From Epiperipatus broadwayi (lineage: Eukaryota; Onychophora; Udeonychophora; Euonychophora; Peripatidae): a stretch of DNA of 64,000 nucleotides. The notes under the pieces were generated by a model, which saw only the letters and a list, made by a program, of their open reading frames with translations, searched no databases and was not told the DNA's origin. Positions 35,423 through 47,087 of the stretch are shown piece by piece. How positions within the stretch are numbered: the first letter of the stretch is position 1; every line of letters begins with the position of its first letter. Made by a program: the position numbers and the translations under genes. The DNA lies in NCBI GenBank assembly GCA_028023455.1, contig JAQFVV010012416.1, positions 3,699,594 through 3,763,593 on the forward strand, in the 5' to 3' direction.

Positions 35423-36295
35423 TAATACAATTTTTGTACTATTTTAAATATAAAATATTTATTTGTGTGTTCATCTGATTAAGAAAAAAGATTAATTTGT
35501 ACTTTAATAACAAATCAATTGTCTTTTTTTTTTAAAGATGTCTTGTTTCCTCATAATGTATAAGAATATAAAAAGTCTCTTGCTTCAAATATTTAGTTAA
35601 TTAGTATTAGTTAATTAATAAATAATTATTAACAATCCTTGCACATCTGTGCAGATGGGTGAAATAGCTACTACCACTATACTCATTCTCCTATGGAAAT
35701 CAACTAAGAAACTTTGATGGATTATTTTCTGCTTATTACTTATAAGAGACTGAATCCTAATTATAAAGAAAACTGTTAAAGATTTAACAATTCAAAATTC
35801 AATGGATTTATAATTCTTAAATTGTTTGAATTCACACATATATAAATTTAAAGTCAACTTAAACTATAAAAAACTATTTTTATTTAAAAATGAAGAAAAT
35901 CCTTGAAGTTAAATCAAAAAGGACATTGTTGATAAATTATATAAAAAAAGCAATAAAGAATTCACATGTAAGAAAAAGCTTTCAAGAAAGTTTAAGTGTT
36001 AAATGTACATATAGATTGATGCCAGAAAAAGACCAGGGTAAGAAAATTTAATTACTTATTTTAATTCAAATTTTTAATGATTTCTATTTATAAATTCTTA
36101 TACTTTAATAGCTGTAATGCTAGCTTATATTTTATATAACATTTTGTGATATTTATTATGTTGTGACATTTTTCCCCATTATGTACTGAAATAAAATTAA
36201 TTTAATAATTTAGATATAAATTAAAAATTGATGTTCTTATATTGATATTTTATATCAAGTTATAATTATTTAAACTATCATTTAAAAACATTATG
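35423..36295. other. AT-rich intergenic stretch
   Basis: Nothing recognised. Confidence 0.4.
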
Positions 36296-36297
36296 TA

Positions 36298-36625
36298 GGA
36301 AGTCCTCGACTTTCATACATTCTATTTTCCTACAATTTATTATTTTGTATGAGGGCAATAGAAAAAGACACTGCGTGTTAAAGAAATTTTTATCAAGAAA
36401 AGAAAGGGAAGAGTACAATTCAACTATCTCTTGATAAATTTATAAAGAAAACACCACTTACTAATCAATAAAATGTTATTTATATATATGCTAATGCACC
36501 TCATTAAAAAATAAATATTTTAAAAACACTTTTTGATGTTTTTTAAATATTTCTCTACTTTCTTACATTTCAGCTTTCATACCTGTTTCCGAAAACAATT
36601 AGGTATGAAAGTCTAGGACTGCTTG
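36298..36625. mobile_element. Tc1/mariner-pogo-like non-autonomous element
   Basis: Left end ggaagtcctcgactttcata and right end tatgaaagtctaggactgct are inverted repeats of about 18 bases, flanked by TA at 36296-36297 and 36626-36627. The CAGTCCTCGACTT-type end resembles pogo/Tigger elements. No ORF. Confidence 0.7.
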
Positions 36626-36627
36626 TA

Positions 36628-37147
36628 TATTTAGAAATACATCCTTGAGTAATCCTTATACATATACAACTATTCATATCCAAGAAAATTTATTTGTAAA
36701 ACAGATTATTATTATCATCATTATCATTATATATAAATCATTATTGTTATTAATTTTATATTATTTTATTATTAAAAATGTAGTTTTAGGTCTTTACTTT
36801 GTGTTTAATGATGTAATAAATAAATAATATATTAACCTCATATTTTCATAAGCTGAGGGAGTTTATGCTTTCAGTAACAGAGTTTTCTATTATTATAATG
36901 AGTATCAATGCAAGTGAAGGATTACTGATTAGTTGCCAACTGCGTACATATTTAAAGCCACCTTATTTATTGTGATTAATTTGTATATCAAGTAGAAGTG
37001 ATCATCCATAATTATTATTATTATTTACAATCTAGGTAAAGACCCAGTATGTAGTCTGAATTGACGAATTAGTTGTCACCTTCAACAACACAACATCTTT
37101 TTTTTATTTTCATTAGTTGAAGACATACCTTGTATCATTATAATATA
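36628..37147. other. AT-rich intergenic stretch
   Basis: A loose (ATT/ATC)n tract lies near 36705-36730. No gene. Confidence 0.4.
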
Positions 37148-38000
37148 TCATCATCATCATCATTTCCAATCATTACCAATACATTACAGACTAATAGAAT
37201 CTCCTAAATTTTATTCAATTTCTGCAGACCTTTATCTTCTCCAATGGTATTATTCTCGGTCTCGTAAAATCTTTTGGAATCCAAGCTAAAATTTAAATTA
37301 TCCATCTATCATCTGTACTAACAATATGCCAAGATAAGGTTCATTTAAGCTTCAATTCTTTTTATGATGTATTTTTATTTCTCCCTATTAATTCCAGCAA
37401 AAACTCAGATGATAATTCTTTTTTGAATATGAGGACATCAATCTCATGAAAACTTCTTTGATATTAAAGGTGGGTGTTTTTGTGAAGTGATTTATAGGAA
37501 GACTACTTCTATTTTATGTTGTTTATATCTAATTGATTTTCACTTGAGAAGGGATATTTATTAGTGGATGAAACCATGGTCCTGAAAGAATTTTTGTATA
37601 AATTTGTTTTTAACTTGTATGTTAATGCTATATGATTTTCTATTTTAATTCCAACACATATCTCTTCATACTTCATTGAGAAATCTACCGTTCATCTATT
37701 GTTCTTTTGTTAGATGTTTAAGTAAACACTGGCTAGCACAATTTCTAAAAACCTTTCCAATTACTAGGCATATTTGCATTTTAATATTAAGCATTCCAAC
37801 AAAGTTTAATATTAAAAACAGGCAAAAGGTTCCATACAGTAGTGTCACTCATAATAAGAGTTATGAGCAAGCATGGTGATCATGTCATGTTTAATGGTTT
37901 AAAGTTTAATATTATGATTAATTTTATGCATTATGTGTCCATCAGATATTAGAAATACGACCAACAACATTTATAGTTGAGCCTATTTACATATACCTCT
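37148..38000 (-). mobile_element. RTE non-LTR retrotransposon, copy D (old, interrupted)
   Basis: Starts with the family tail (ATC)n at 37148-37163 and is followed by worn matches to the RTE 3' end: aatcttttggaatccaagct, ttatccatctatcat, tctcttcatacttcattgag, ggcatatttgcattttaata, and after the inserted M element ttatgattaattttatgca. It ends where similarity fades, about 38000. The heavy divergence makes it older than copies A-C. An M-family element is nested at 37815-37900. Confidence 0.8.
37815..37900. mobile_element. Hairpin element family M (copy 5, short)
   Basis: Exact 14-bp duplication aaagtttaatatta at 37801-37814 and 37901-37914, placed inside the old RTE copy D. It starts aaaacaggcaaaaggttcca, contains tacagtagtgtcactca, and ends gtgatcatgtcatgttta. 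It is only 86 bp, and the arms are very short. Confidence 0.9.
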
Positions 38001-38145
38001 GGCTGAGTTTAATACTTTATCTATCCGCCCCCACCCCTTCTTTAATTTTTTTTAAAGATATACTCACATACTGCACAAAATAATTATATTATACAAACTT
38101 TATGAAATTATATCGTTTAATATCTTACAATTTCCCTCTTTTCTT

Positions 38146-38242
38146 CTAAAGAGTAAGCTTGTGGTTTAAGACCTGTAGAGGTCCCTACTATCACATTTTT
38201 ATATGCATGTTCTTGAGGCTACGGCCTTAATAAATATTACAA
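38146..38242 (+). repeat. P-family repeat (copy 2)
   Basis: gtaagcttgtggtttaagac, ctgtagaggtccctactatc, gttcttgaggctacggcct, taaatattac. Same unit as at 19.2 kb. Confidence 0.8.
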
Positions 38243-40254
38243 ATGAAAAATGTAAATTTTATGTCTTCAAAAGAAGGCGAGAAAAAATATATGAAAAGTT
38301 TATAAATTAATCTATTACTAATTAAATTTTAACTTTTTAAATATTTAAATTAATAAAACAATAATGCCTTATTTATTTTAGTAAATTCATATTCCTCTTT
38401 TATTTTGTTTAATTTTATTCTATTGTTTTATTTTACCTCTTTTATTTTTGCCTGATCTGCATGGATTCGTTTTAAAGCATGTTTTGACAGTATTCAAAAT
38501 AACTATCTTCTCAGCAACTAATTTTTCAGATTAGAAAGTGTCTTCCAAATCTTGTGTTTTCCACAACTATTCATATTAGTAGCATGGATGGGTTTTATTT
38601 CTTAGAAGCTAAATTCTCTTTACATCATCTTTTATTTCATCTGCTGGCTGATTTCATCTTTTCATAGTTCTTTGATTGTAACAGGCTAACAATTTAGGGA
38701 GACATTGGGATTCCCAGTAACTACATTTTTCAAACAGTTATAATGACTCATTTAAGTTGGCAGTAAACTATCTTCTAATTCAAACCAATGGTTAATAACT
38801 TTATTATGATTGTAATTGAAAAATGTTAATGATAATTTACACTTCAATAAAGATTTTGCTTACTTTCCATAGCAAACCCAAGATTAACCTTTTTTTTCTT
38901 TTTAAAAAAGAACTCCTGTTATTTCTAGGGAAAGTTTTATTTCTGATGGTTTAATCCCTCCATCCCAGCAACTTTACTTGCAACTGCAAATGAAGAGGTA
39001 TTAGAGAAGAATCAATTACTAACTTCTCTGCCCTCCTATTGCATTTGCTGAATCAAAAAACAAATTGACCTGTTGACTAGATGTGATGACATGTTTGTTT
39101 TTCGATCAGTATCTGGTAAATAATTCATGTAATTAACCAGATTAATTATAAAAAAATAATAATTAAAATTAAATTCTTTTTTTTTTATATCTTTGAACGA
39201 TATTTTTAATTTTATAAAACGTAGTTTATGTATAAATTAATAGTTTAGCGTTGTATATATATATGTAATTACCTTTACATAATTATTAAAATAGAGAAAA
39301 ATAAATTCCTTTATTAATGCTCTTTTTCTTCTTTTATATATATGTAAACACATTTTTAAAATTATTATATTTGCTACTATTACAGTTTTTTAATTGTTCA
39401 AAAATCATAGATCATGGTTACCAAAATTAACAATAGTTTCGGATGTGCCCGCATACGTCCAATCTTTTTTTTTTTGCTATTAAATACATGACTTACAATG
39501 CTTTAACTTCATAGCTTTTGTCTTGGCTAAATTATATAAGCACACTAATTCAATCTAAGTCTGAGCACATGTAACGTTATCGTTATAAAGTATATATGCT
39601 TAACACCATCCTCGTTTTGGGATAAGATGGCTTCTTTCAAAATGGCCCTACAGTTCTGCATGAAAAAAAAATAATTTATTGAATAATTCTTATCTTTTGG
39701 TATTCGGTTGAGAATTACCCTAGTCTGTGATCACAATCTCTTTTTTATAATATGCCTATCTAATTTTCGTTTTAGTTTTTTATAATATCAGTTCGTACCT
39801 GATATCATACCAGTCTGGAATTTTTTTCCCATTCTTTTTTGCTATCTTCATATATTTCTTAACATTCTCTTTTATATAATTTGCATATTATAAATAAATA
39901 ACCAAGTTGTCTTGATTAATATATTAATAGAAATATATAAATTAAGATAATTTAGAGGATTGTCTGCTATTATTTTAATCGGTTATGCAACATTTTATTA
40001 TTAACTCCTTTTAAATAATTCTACTATGAAATCAATAGATTATATAATAAATGACAATAAATGTAAGTTTTTTTTATTATAAACGATAAATATTTGTATC
40101 AAATATTTTATTAGTACAATATAAATTTTGTGACAAATATATATACACTTACTTATTTTCGTGTGAAATTCTTTAATTATGTAGATAAAGATATGATAAA
40201 ACAATCTTTAAATGGCCCAACACAAGGTAAAGGTTGTACAAAGCAATATTCACC
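38243..40254. other. Intergenic stretch with no recognised feature
   Basis: About 2 kb without an ORF, or a repeat shared within the window. Confidence 0.45.
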
Positions 40255-40542
40255 AAACAATAAGGATTGCCAATTCCTCAACAAGCTTTGTGATAAATGC
40301 TTAGCCAGATGCCAGCATTTAAAATATCTCTGTCAGGACCCCCCCCCCAAACCCCTGACCATGGTTTCGTGCTTTGGTACTCCTCAGAGAGGTGCCAGAT
40401 AGGTTCTCTCTGAGGGTGCCAAAGTACGAAATCATGGTCAGGGATTGGGGGGGGGGGTTTTCCTGACAGAGATATTTTAAATGCTGGCTCTGGCTAAGCA
40501 TTTATCACAAAGCTTGTTGAGGGATTGGCAATCCTCATTGTT
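40255..40542. repeat. Foldback element with C/G runs and about 140-bp arms
   Basis: The left arm (aaacaataaggattgccaat, acaagctttgtgataaatgc, agcatttaaaatatctctgt, then a run of C) pairs almost fully with the right arm (a run of G, acagagatattttaaatgct, gcatttatcacaaagcttgt, attggcaatcctcattgttt). The tip includes accatggtttcgtgctttgg/ccaaagtacgaaatcatgg. A young hairpin; the two frames that cross it are by-products of the palindrome. Confidence 0.92.
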
Positions 40543-40587
40543 TATAACTTACAAGCTTAAGAGAATAGGGTCATGTGATCTATGACA

Positions 40588-40692
40588 TTTTTTTTTTAGG
40601 GTCATAGCATTGGCCGGGACGCGAACTCGCAACCCAGGCAACTGCCCGCAAGTGCAAGGCAGTCGCGATGACCTCTCAACCACCAATGCAAG
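40588..40692 (-). mobile_element. tRNA-derived SINE, family S1 (copy 7)
   Basis: T run, agggtcatagcattggccg, ggacgcgaactcgcaaccc (complement of a well preserved B box) and a head ending ctctcaaccaccaatgcaag. Partial atgac flanks both sides. It lies 45 bases from the preceding foldback. Confidence 0.85.
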
Positions 40693-42718
40693 ACAATGAC
40701 TCTTATTTTGACTATTAATATTCACCAAGTTTGCCAATTTCCCTGGAACTGAGAGATTTTTTTATACTTGCTTTAACCTCTGGCTAAAAATAAATACCCT
40801 CCCCCTCACACACACTTCTCAAACAATCTTAGAAAGTGGGGGGTTTTATACTTGCTTTACTTTTTGGCTAAAAATAACTAAATCCCTATTTATTAACCAA
40901 TCTTAGAAAGTTAGTTAATCTAGACTAGATTTGAACACAGGTTATTTGTTAAGAATAATGCATGCATTACCAAAACCATCAGGGTTTATTACCTATGTGT
41001 AAAATTAAAAGGATTACAATGGTAATCCTTTAATTTTAAAAAAAAAAAGCTCTTTGTAATAATAATAAAAAAAAGCTTTACTTCTTTATGCACTGAAGCA
41101 AAAACCCATTACAATTACAAGCAATCAAGACAAACTTTTACTCCTAGCAAGCAGCATTAGAATGTCATAACATTTTTTTAAACAAGGTGTTATTAAGTTA
41201 TTAATATTATTTGAAAATGATAAGTAAATTAAAATTCTATTATCAAAATAATATAAAAATTTATTTTGGTAAATAAATTATAACTCATAATATGCATAAA
41301 TTTCATCTGCAGAAAGTAGGTTTATCTCAGAACTATCTTTAGCTGTTTTTGCTTATTTTAATCTTAAAACATTCAATTATTCTTTTAGGTAGAACAAAAG
41401 AATTTTTATTAAATCTAATACATGCAGACAGAAAAATAATATCGATTTCAGATATTGCTTTTTAAAGTTCCATTTTTTAATATTTTATTTTAATATTATT
41501 TCTCAAATTAAAATAAATTTATATTTTAATAAATAATTTATTTTCCTCGTATATACATAAACCAAAGTAAGCCACTATTTGTTCTTAACATCAATTATAC
41601 TATTTACATTATATTAACATTTTTAATTATAATTATTTTTATTGATTATTTAAATCAGACCAGTTCTAAATATAAATATCTATTTATTAATCAACTTTCC
41701 GTTTCTAGGCACAAAATAATAAAAATTTATTTTATGAAATTATTATAATTAAGCATATGTTAGATTTTCTATCACAAATCAAATTTCTGGATGCTAAACT
41801 GTGTATAAAGAAAAATAATTAATAATCTTGCAGTAAAAAAAAAATCCTTGATCATCATTACAGGGCCTCATACTTTAGTGATTAATTAGTCACATTTTAA
41901 GTCCATAATCTGGTATTTGATCCACAGTGAGAAAACTTGAAATCTTTTCAGACTATATATAAAAGGCTTAAAGGTATTCTTTCAAACAACTAGCCCTAAT
42001 TTATTCCATGAATGATCTAATAATGGATATTTAACTATTTTTAATTTAAAAATGAAGGTTTGAGACTAAACTGAGTTGGTAAGATTAGTGTCAATGCACC
42101 GACTTTAAAATTAAAAAATACGATTGTAATCTTTTACCTTAATCACGATATGTCTATGTATATTAACACTAAGTTTTTTATGCATTGCAATATAAAAATG
42201 TTTGAAGTCTAAAACAGAAAAACTATTTATCTGTATACATATTTTTATAGAGTCAACCACATTTGTGTTTTTAACTGTAAACATTCGTTATAAATTGTAA
42301 CCAGGTGTTGTTTTTTTAAACTTTTATAGTATGAATATTATATACATTACATTAATATGTACATAAAAATGTAATGTTATGAAATATATATGGTGTGCAC
42401 ATTACTTAGGGTATATTTGATGAGTTATTTTAAAAAATCAAGCTTTGTTTTCTCTCAGTACAGTTAATTCCAAACATTTTTATGACATACAAAGAACATG
42501 TTTGATTATGTTTATTATGAATAGAAATAATGCCTTGTAGCATAAAATATATTTAAAAAAATTTTCTTAGTAATACTTTTTATGTAATTCATCTATCCAA
42601 CAATTGGTAAATGAGTATCTAGATATTCCTAACCATAGAGTAAAGCAAGAATGGAAAAGTACTAAAACTCTCACAATTTGGCAATTGAAAAGCACAGTGA
42701 ATATACTAGTTTCTATTC
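40693..42718. other. Intergenic stretch
   Basis: Two direct copies of a short segment (about 40735-40800 and 40830-40880, both with tatacttgcttta and ggctaaaaataa) lie next to the SINE. Otherwise nothing is recognised. Confidence 0.4.
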
Positions 42719-42733
42719 AGTGTTCCTCTGTAG

Positions 42734-43073
42734 AAACAGTAGTTAACTTTCCATATAGTAGTGCCACCCAGTGCAACTCATAATAATCAATGAATGCTAG
42801 AAGCTTTGTGCATAAAATCCCTATCTAGTGCCTACTCATCCAATATCTCCAGACTAGTTTTTAGCTTGTGGCCTTCGTCAGTGAGGAGTCTTGGATCTGA
42901 AAGCACTACACCTAGATCTAAGTGAATAGGCACTAAATAGGGATTTTAAAAACAAATCTTCTAGCGTCCATTGATTGCTATGGTTTGCAGTGGCTGTCAC
43001 TACTATATAGAAAGTTTGTTACTGTCTTAAAAGCTTTTGTAAGCATAGGAAATTGTAATCATGTCATGTTTAG
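42734..43073. mobile_element. Hairpin element family M (copy 6, full length with both arms)
   Basis: Flanked by near-identical 15-mers (gtgttcctctgtaga at 42719-42733 and gtgcttctctgtaga downstream). The left arm has tttccatatagtagtgccac and the right arm gtcactactatatagaaag. The interior carries aaaatccctatctag against ctaaatagggattt and the CTGACGA...AAAAC remnant on the minus strand (42857-42881). It ends taatcatgtcatgttta. Confidence 0.85.
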
Positions 43074-43356
43074 TGCTTCTCTGTAGATGTGACCTTTGTT
43101 CTGCAATGCGCTATTTAAAAATTGTTTTATCTTTTAGTTATAAATAGAAAATATTGTCATACATGTATACTCATAACAAATACCTAATTCAATAAGTTAT
43201 ATATTAGCATTAATCAGATTAATATACTGTACATTTCTGACAAATATGAAATATGTTTAAAGTAGAGCATAGGGCATAATAATTTCACTTGAACTACCCT
43301 GCATATGATTAGCTCTGCTGAATCAAACGCAATTTGCCATGAGGTTTAAACAAATA

Positions 43357-43541
43357 TCACATGATCACCATTTCTTATGCTTACTCATAACTGTTATTAA
43401 AACAGGCAAAACTCTTCATACAGTAGTGCCATTCAGTGCAAGCCAGAGTGATCAATGAATGCCAGAAAGCACAAGCCTTCTGGCATTCATTGATTACTCT
43501 AGCTTGCATTAAGTGGCACTACTATATGGAAAGTTTTTCCT
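43357..43541. mobile_element. Hairpin element family M (copy 7)
   Basis: Exact 14-bp duplication ggtttaaacaaata at 43343-43356 and 43542-43555. Lead tcacatgatcaccatttctt, left arm aggcaaaactcttcatacag, right arm ctatatggaaagtttttcct. The tip is a near-perfect inverted repeat around aagcacaagcctt (ttctggcattcattgatt against its complement). 185 bp. Confidence 0.93.
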
Positions 43542-43555
43542 GGTTTAAACAAATA

Positions 43556-43978
43556 GCAGTAATATATTATAGTAGTTAAAACACCACAATTAGTATTCCC
43601 TAGCTTTGTATTCTATGTCACCCCAGTGCAGATGAAACTAATAGTACATATATATATTTATGCAAATTTTATTTTGCATACAATATCAATGCATGAATTA
43701 ACTGGTTAAAATGGCTGAATGGAACATTTCTAATAAAATTTAACATAAATAAAATTTAAGGTTCTGATTATTTATCTTCATGTTGAAATTGGCTTATAGG
43801 AGTAAGAATTTAGATTAAAGATAAAATAGTTATTCTTATCTTTATAAAATTGCTATCTTGTGTTGAGGTTTGAGAGCTCCCTCTATACTAGAAAACTACA
43901 TTGTTTGGCTATTTTACAAATGTTTAAGGCAATGTGGAAAAAGGTTAAAGCTTTTCTCTTTCTAATTAAATAAATCAA
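43556..43978. other. Intergenic stretch
   Basis: Nothing recognised. Confidence 0.4.
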
Positions 43979-44222
43979 ATTATATATTTTTTTCTATATT
44001 ATTCCATCACCTTTTAAATTTTGACTTTACATAAAATGTTTTGAGATTAACTCATTCCCAATGTTTAAATATAATTAAATATCCCTCTAGTGTCAACAAA
44101 ATTATATATTTTTTTCTATATTATTCCATCACCTTTTAAATTTTGACTTTACATAAAATGTTTTGAGATTAACTCAATCCCAATGTTTAAATATAATTAA
44201 ATATCTCTCTAGTGTCAGCAAA
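43979..44222 (+). repeat. Two-copy tandem duplication, 122-bp unit
   Basis: Units 43979-44100 and 44101-44222 differ at only a few bases (for example ctcattccc/ctcaatccc and atccctc/atctctc). Each holds tattattccatcaccttt, cataaaatgttttgagatt and ctctagtgtca. Near-identity means a recent duplication. Confidence 0.95.
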
Positions 44223-44430
44223 TGACAATACATTTTAAAGTTTAAAAAATACATTTTAAACTTCTTCCTCCTTCATATAGCAGGAGAATTATCTACAATG
44301 CTTTTACTAAAAAGAGGACAAAGTTATGGAAATGTTTTTTGACTTCAAAATGTATGGTCATTTGCTGACACTAGAGAGATATTCCAATTATATTTGAACA
44401 ATTGTAATGAGTTAATATCAAAACATTGCG
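44200..44430. repeat. Foldback formed with the end of the tandem unit
   Basis: The complement of the unit end (tgctgacactagagagatat, tatatttgaaca, tgagttaatatcaaaacatt) reappears at 44360-44428. The second unit and this segment therefore form an inverted repeat around aaagaggacaaag. The tandem copy is probably a duplicated arm of this foldback. Confidence 0.75.
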
Positions 44431-45630
44431 AATAAATATTTAGTGCTGTAAATTATTATTTATTATATAATAATAACAAATATATATTTTATCATCTCTA
44501 TGTTCTTTGTATCATCATCTCATTAGGGTGCTGCTGAACTATTATCTCTGTTGAGATATTTTGGGATGCTATTTATCACTAAAATTATTTAAGCCTATAA
44601 ATTTACTCATGTAAAACCTCCTATACTTTAGTTATAGATTTGGTTTGCAAATAAAAAAATCAGGTTGTGCGGTAATAAAGATGAACATATGGAGAAGACA
44701 GTTTCTTCAATGGTGCCATTATCCATTGAAATGGAAACCTCCAATCCCTTTCCGTTTCGCCATCAACCTAATGACCTGCTCGTCTGAACTAGTTTCGAAC
44801 CTATCTTAAATGTAGAAATGTCATATGTAAAAATGTTATATATAAGTCGAGCGGGAAAACTTTGCTACAATGGCTGCTTGAATGGCATCATCCATTTACT
44901 TACGAAAACACGCTATAATTAGACAGGTTTGATAAAATTATAGCGAAGAAATGCTCATAAATTATTATAAAATGTTTTATAAATTTTCAGTCAATTTTTA
45001 ATTATATTCGCTATAATATTCGTATGTGGATGGATAATTTAAACCTTGGAATAGCGGCAAAATGATTTATATATATATATTTAAGTTAAAATAAAAAAGA
45101 TATACTATAATGTAAAATGTTTTCTTTAAAATATATTTAACGGCTTTCTGATTTAATGTTTTACATATATAATTGAATCTAAAGTATTTTCTTTAAATTT
45201 GCGTTTTTTTAAACAAATAATTTGGTAAAAACAAATATGTTAAAAGTTATTTATTTCAGTAAAATAAAAATCCGTTTATAATTAAAAATGAGAATTTTGT
45301 GTAAATAAGAAATCAATTAGTGACGCACCCGGGTAAAAAGTAAAATCTAGTTTACTGATTGATTTTTGTTTGCACAAAAGACTTTATCATTAAATCAGAA
45401 TACCGTTCCTTCTGCTAAGCTTTAACATTCTTTAACACCTAAAAAGGAATTTAATTAATGAAACTGAATCAAATTATATAATTTATATGTTTTAATAATT
45501 TTTTAAAGTAAATTAAATATAACACCTCGGAGACGTTATCTGTTGCAGAAATTGGATTATATTATTTTATTTAATTAAAAGTCAATTGGTCCCGAGGCAA
45601 ACGAAATTCTAAAAAGGTGTTAAAGTTTAG
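44431..45630. other. Intergenic stretch with less AT-rich patches
   Basis: Patches near 44690-44800 and 45520-45610 have more G+C than their surroundings but contain no usable ORF. A first exon or element end is possible but unsupported. Confidence 0.3.
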
Positions 45631-45638
45631 TCGAAATG

Positions 45639-45647
45639 TATAAATAG
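45639..45647 (+). promoter_or_regulatory. TATA-box candidate
   Basis: tataaatagggc is an excellent TATA box placed in locally GC-richer DNA. A transcript starting about 25-30 bases downstream would read into 45670-46080, where the first ATG (45730) opens only a three-codon frame. It could serve an LTR or a host gene outside the visible ORFs. Confidence 0.4.
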
Positions 45648-45828
45648 GGCTTATTTTAAGCGGGAAGATATACTCCATCTTGCTTTTGAAGAGCTATTAC
45701 TATCCAAGTCAAAATTGTTTAATTTTACCATGTCTGGCTAAAGTCAGGCAAGAATTGCTGCAATTCCCGTGATGGAACGCCGAGTTCAATCCATCAAATG
45801 CCGAAGCAACAACCACACCAAATAAAAG

Positions 45829-45940
45829 ATGTCATAAGCCGCTAAAAGAACTTGCCTTCATTCCAACACCATTTTAAATCGTCTCGCAACAGAATAAGAA
45901 CATGCCATAAGCCGCCAAAGAACTCACCTTCGTTCCAGCT
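45829..45940 (+). repeat. Imperfect direct repeat, about 72-76-bp period
   Basis: cataagccgctaaaagaact and cataagccgccaaagaactc begin two copies that continue with ccttcattcca/ccttcgttcca. Spacing is about 74 bases. No coding frame spans them cleanly. Confidence 0.6.
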
Positions 45941-46300
45941 CGAATATCTCCAGTTCAGCTATAGGAGAACTGTTTTAATATTATTTAAAATCACAGAGCT
46001 CTGTGTGAATTTCAACAACAATCATTATTTCTTCAAAATCAGGTTAGCTAACCATATTATTGTAATTTCTTTCTAAATTATTTTCCAAATAATATTGTAA
46101 ATTCTCTAAAATGAAATACTTTTGCAAATTTCTTTATTAATTCAATATTGTAAACTCTGTCTAAATCATATTTGAAATCTATAAATGAAATATTTTTGCT
46201 AAATTTCTTTGTTAATTAATATTTTGCTATATAATTTAATCACTGCAGTTATATTTTGCTTTTCTTTTGCTTATTTTTAATTGTTGTTAATTATGCCTAT

Positions 46301-46409
46301 GTTTCGAAACAGCGTGCACTTAATTACCAATATGTTTTTTTAAAAAGATATCATTTAAAATCTCCGTATTATTATTTATATAGCGTCATTTCGTGCGCTG
46401 TTTCGAAAC
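46301..46409. repeat. Small inverted-repeat element
   Basis: Both ends carry gtttcgaaac, itself a palindrome, extended to gtttcgaaacagcgtgcac at the left and gtgcgctgtttcgaaac at the right. 109 bp, MITE-like. Confidence 0.7.
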
Positions 46410-46678
46410 CCAAATTCATATTTTGTCATTTAATAAATTAATTAATATAAATATAAAATGTGGCTTTTCAACCTTTAATTATTATATTACTAAAGATTAA
46501 ACTAGCCTGGAGTGCAATCATAAGTATATTTTTTAGTAAAGTATTCGTAAGTCCCTTATTAAATATACTTTTCCTCCTTTTTAAAAGTTTAGTAGTTATA
46601 GATAACTAAAGAGATTGAACGGGTTAAAGTAAAGTTTGTATCTATATATTCCTGTCAGTAGCATATCGTATTTCTCAT

Positions 46679-47083
46679 GCTACAGAAGAGTTGGCTCTTT
46701 TGATCAAGCTGATGATCTAGTGTTCATTTAATATATGATATTTAATTTATAATATCCTTCGGCTTGGCGGATGTGAAACTTATTTATATTTCCTCGTTGT
46801 GCTGTTTTTTTATACATATATAAGATGGAGCCACGGCGTTGCCAGCACATCTTCTCTTATGGGTAGTGCAGTAGCGAAGTCTGAGCTACGGGCCAGATTA
46901 GCACGTAAGTCCCCCGCCTCTTAACCAAATAAAGGTTCCCCATTAGCAGCATGATGACCGGTTATTGGGTAAACCATTGTTTGTCACAAAAACCCTAAAA
47001 CTATTCTTCCATCCGCAGAGCCACTTTATTATTATACTTTACTTGTGCCTAGAATATTAGTAACGTTATAGCCAACTCTTTCC
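46679..47083 (+). repeat. About 400-bp repeat with inverted ends, copy 1 (IR400)
   Basis: Starts gctacagaagagttggct and ends agccaactcttt, so its ends are inverted repeats of about 12 bases. Shared interior with the copy at 52.2-52.6 kb: cttggcggatgtg, gatggagccacggcgttgcc, agcacatcttctctta, agtagcgaag, ctgcggatgg (complement). The two copies lie in opposite orientation on the two sides of the Gag-protease frames. It contains a TATA box and a GTAAGT splice-donor-like site (about 46902). It may be an LTR, a MITE or a long terminal inverted repeat. Confidence 0.7.
46817..46824 (+). promoter_or_regulatory. TATA-box candidate in IR400 copy 1
   Basis: tatataag directly precedes the conserved core gatggagccacggcg. 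The adjacent inverted copy keeps the same TATA on the minus strand. Transcription from here would run rightward towards the Gag-protease frames. Confidence 0.4.
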
Positions 47084-47087
47084 TCCC

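Noticed and set aside
40130-40501. Two frames across the C/G-tipped foldback, with KYLCQ repeated on both strands
   Set aside because: The similarity arises because the DNA is a palindrome; there is no protein family resemblance.
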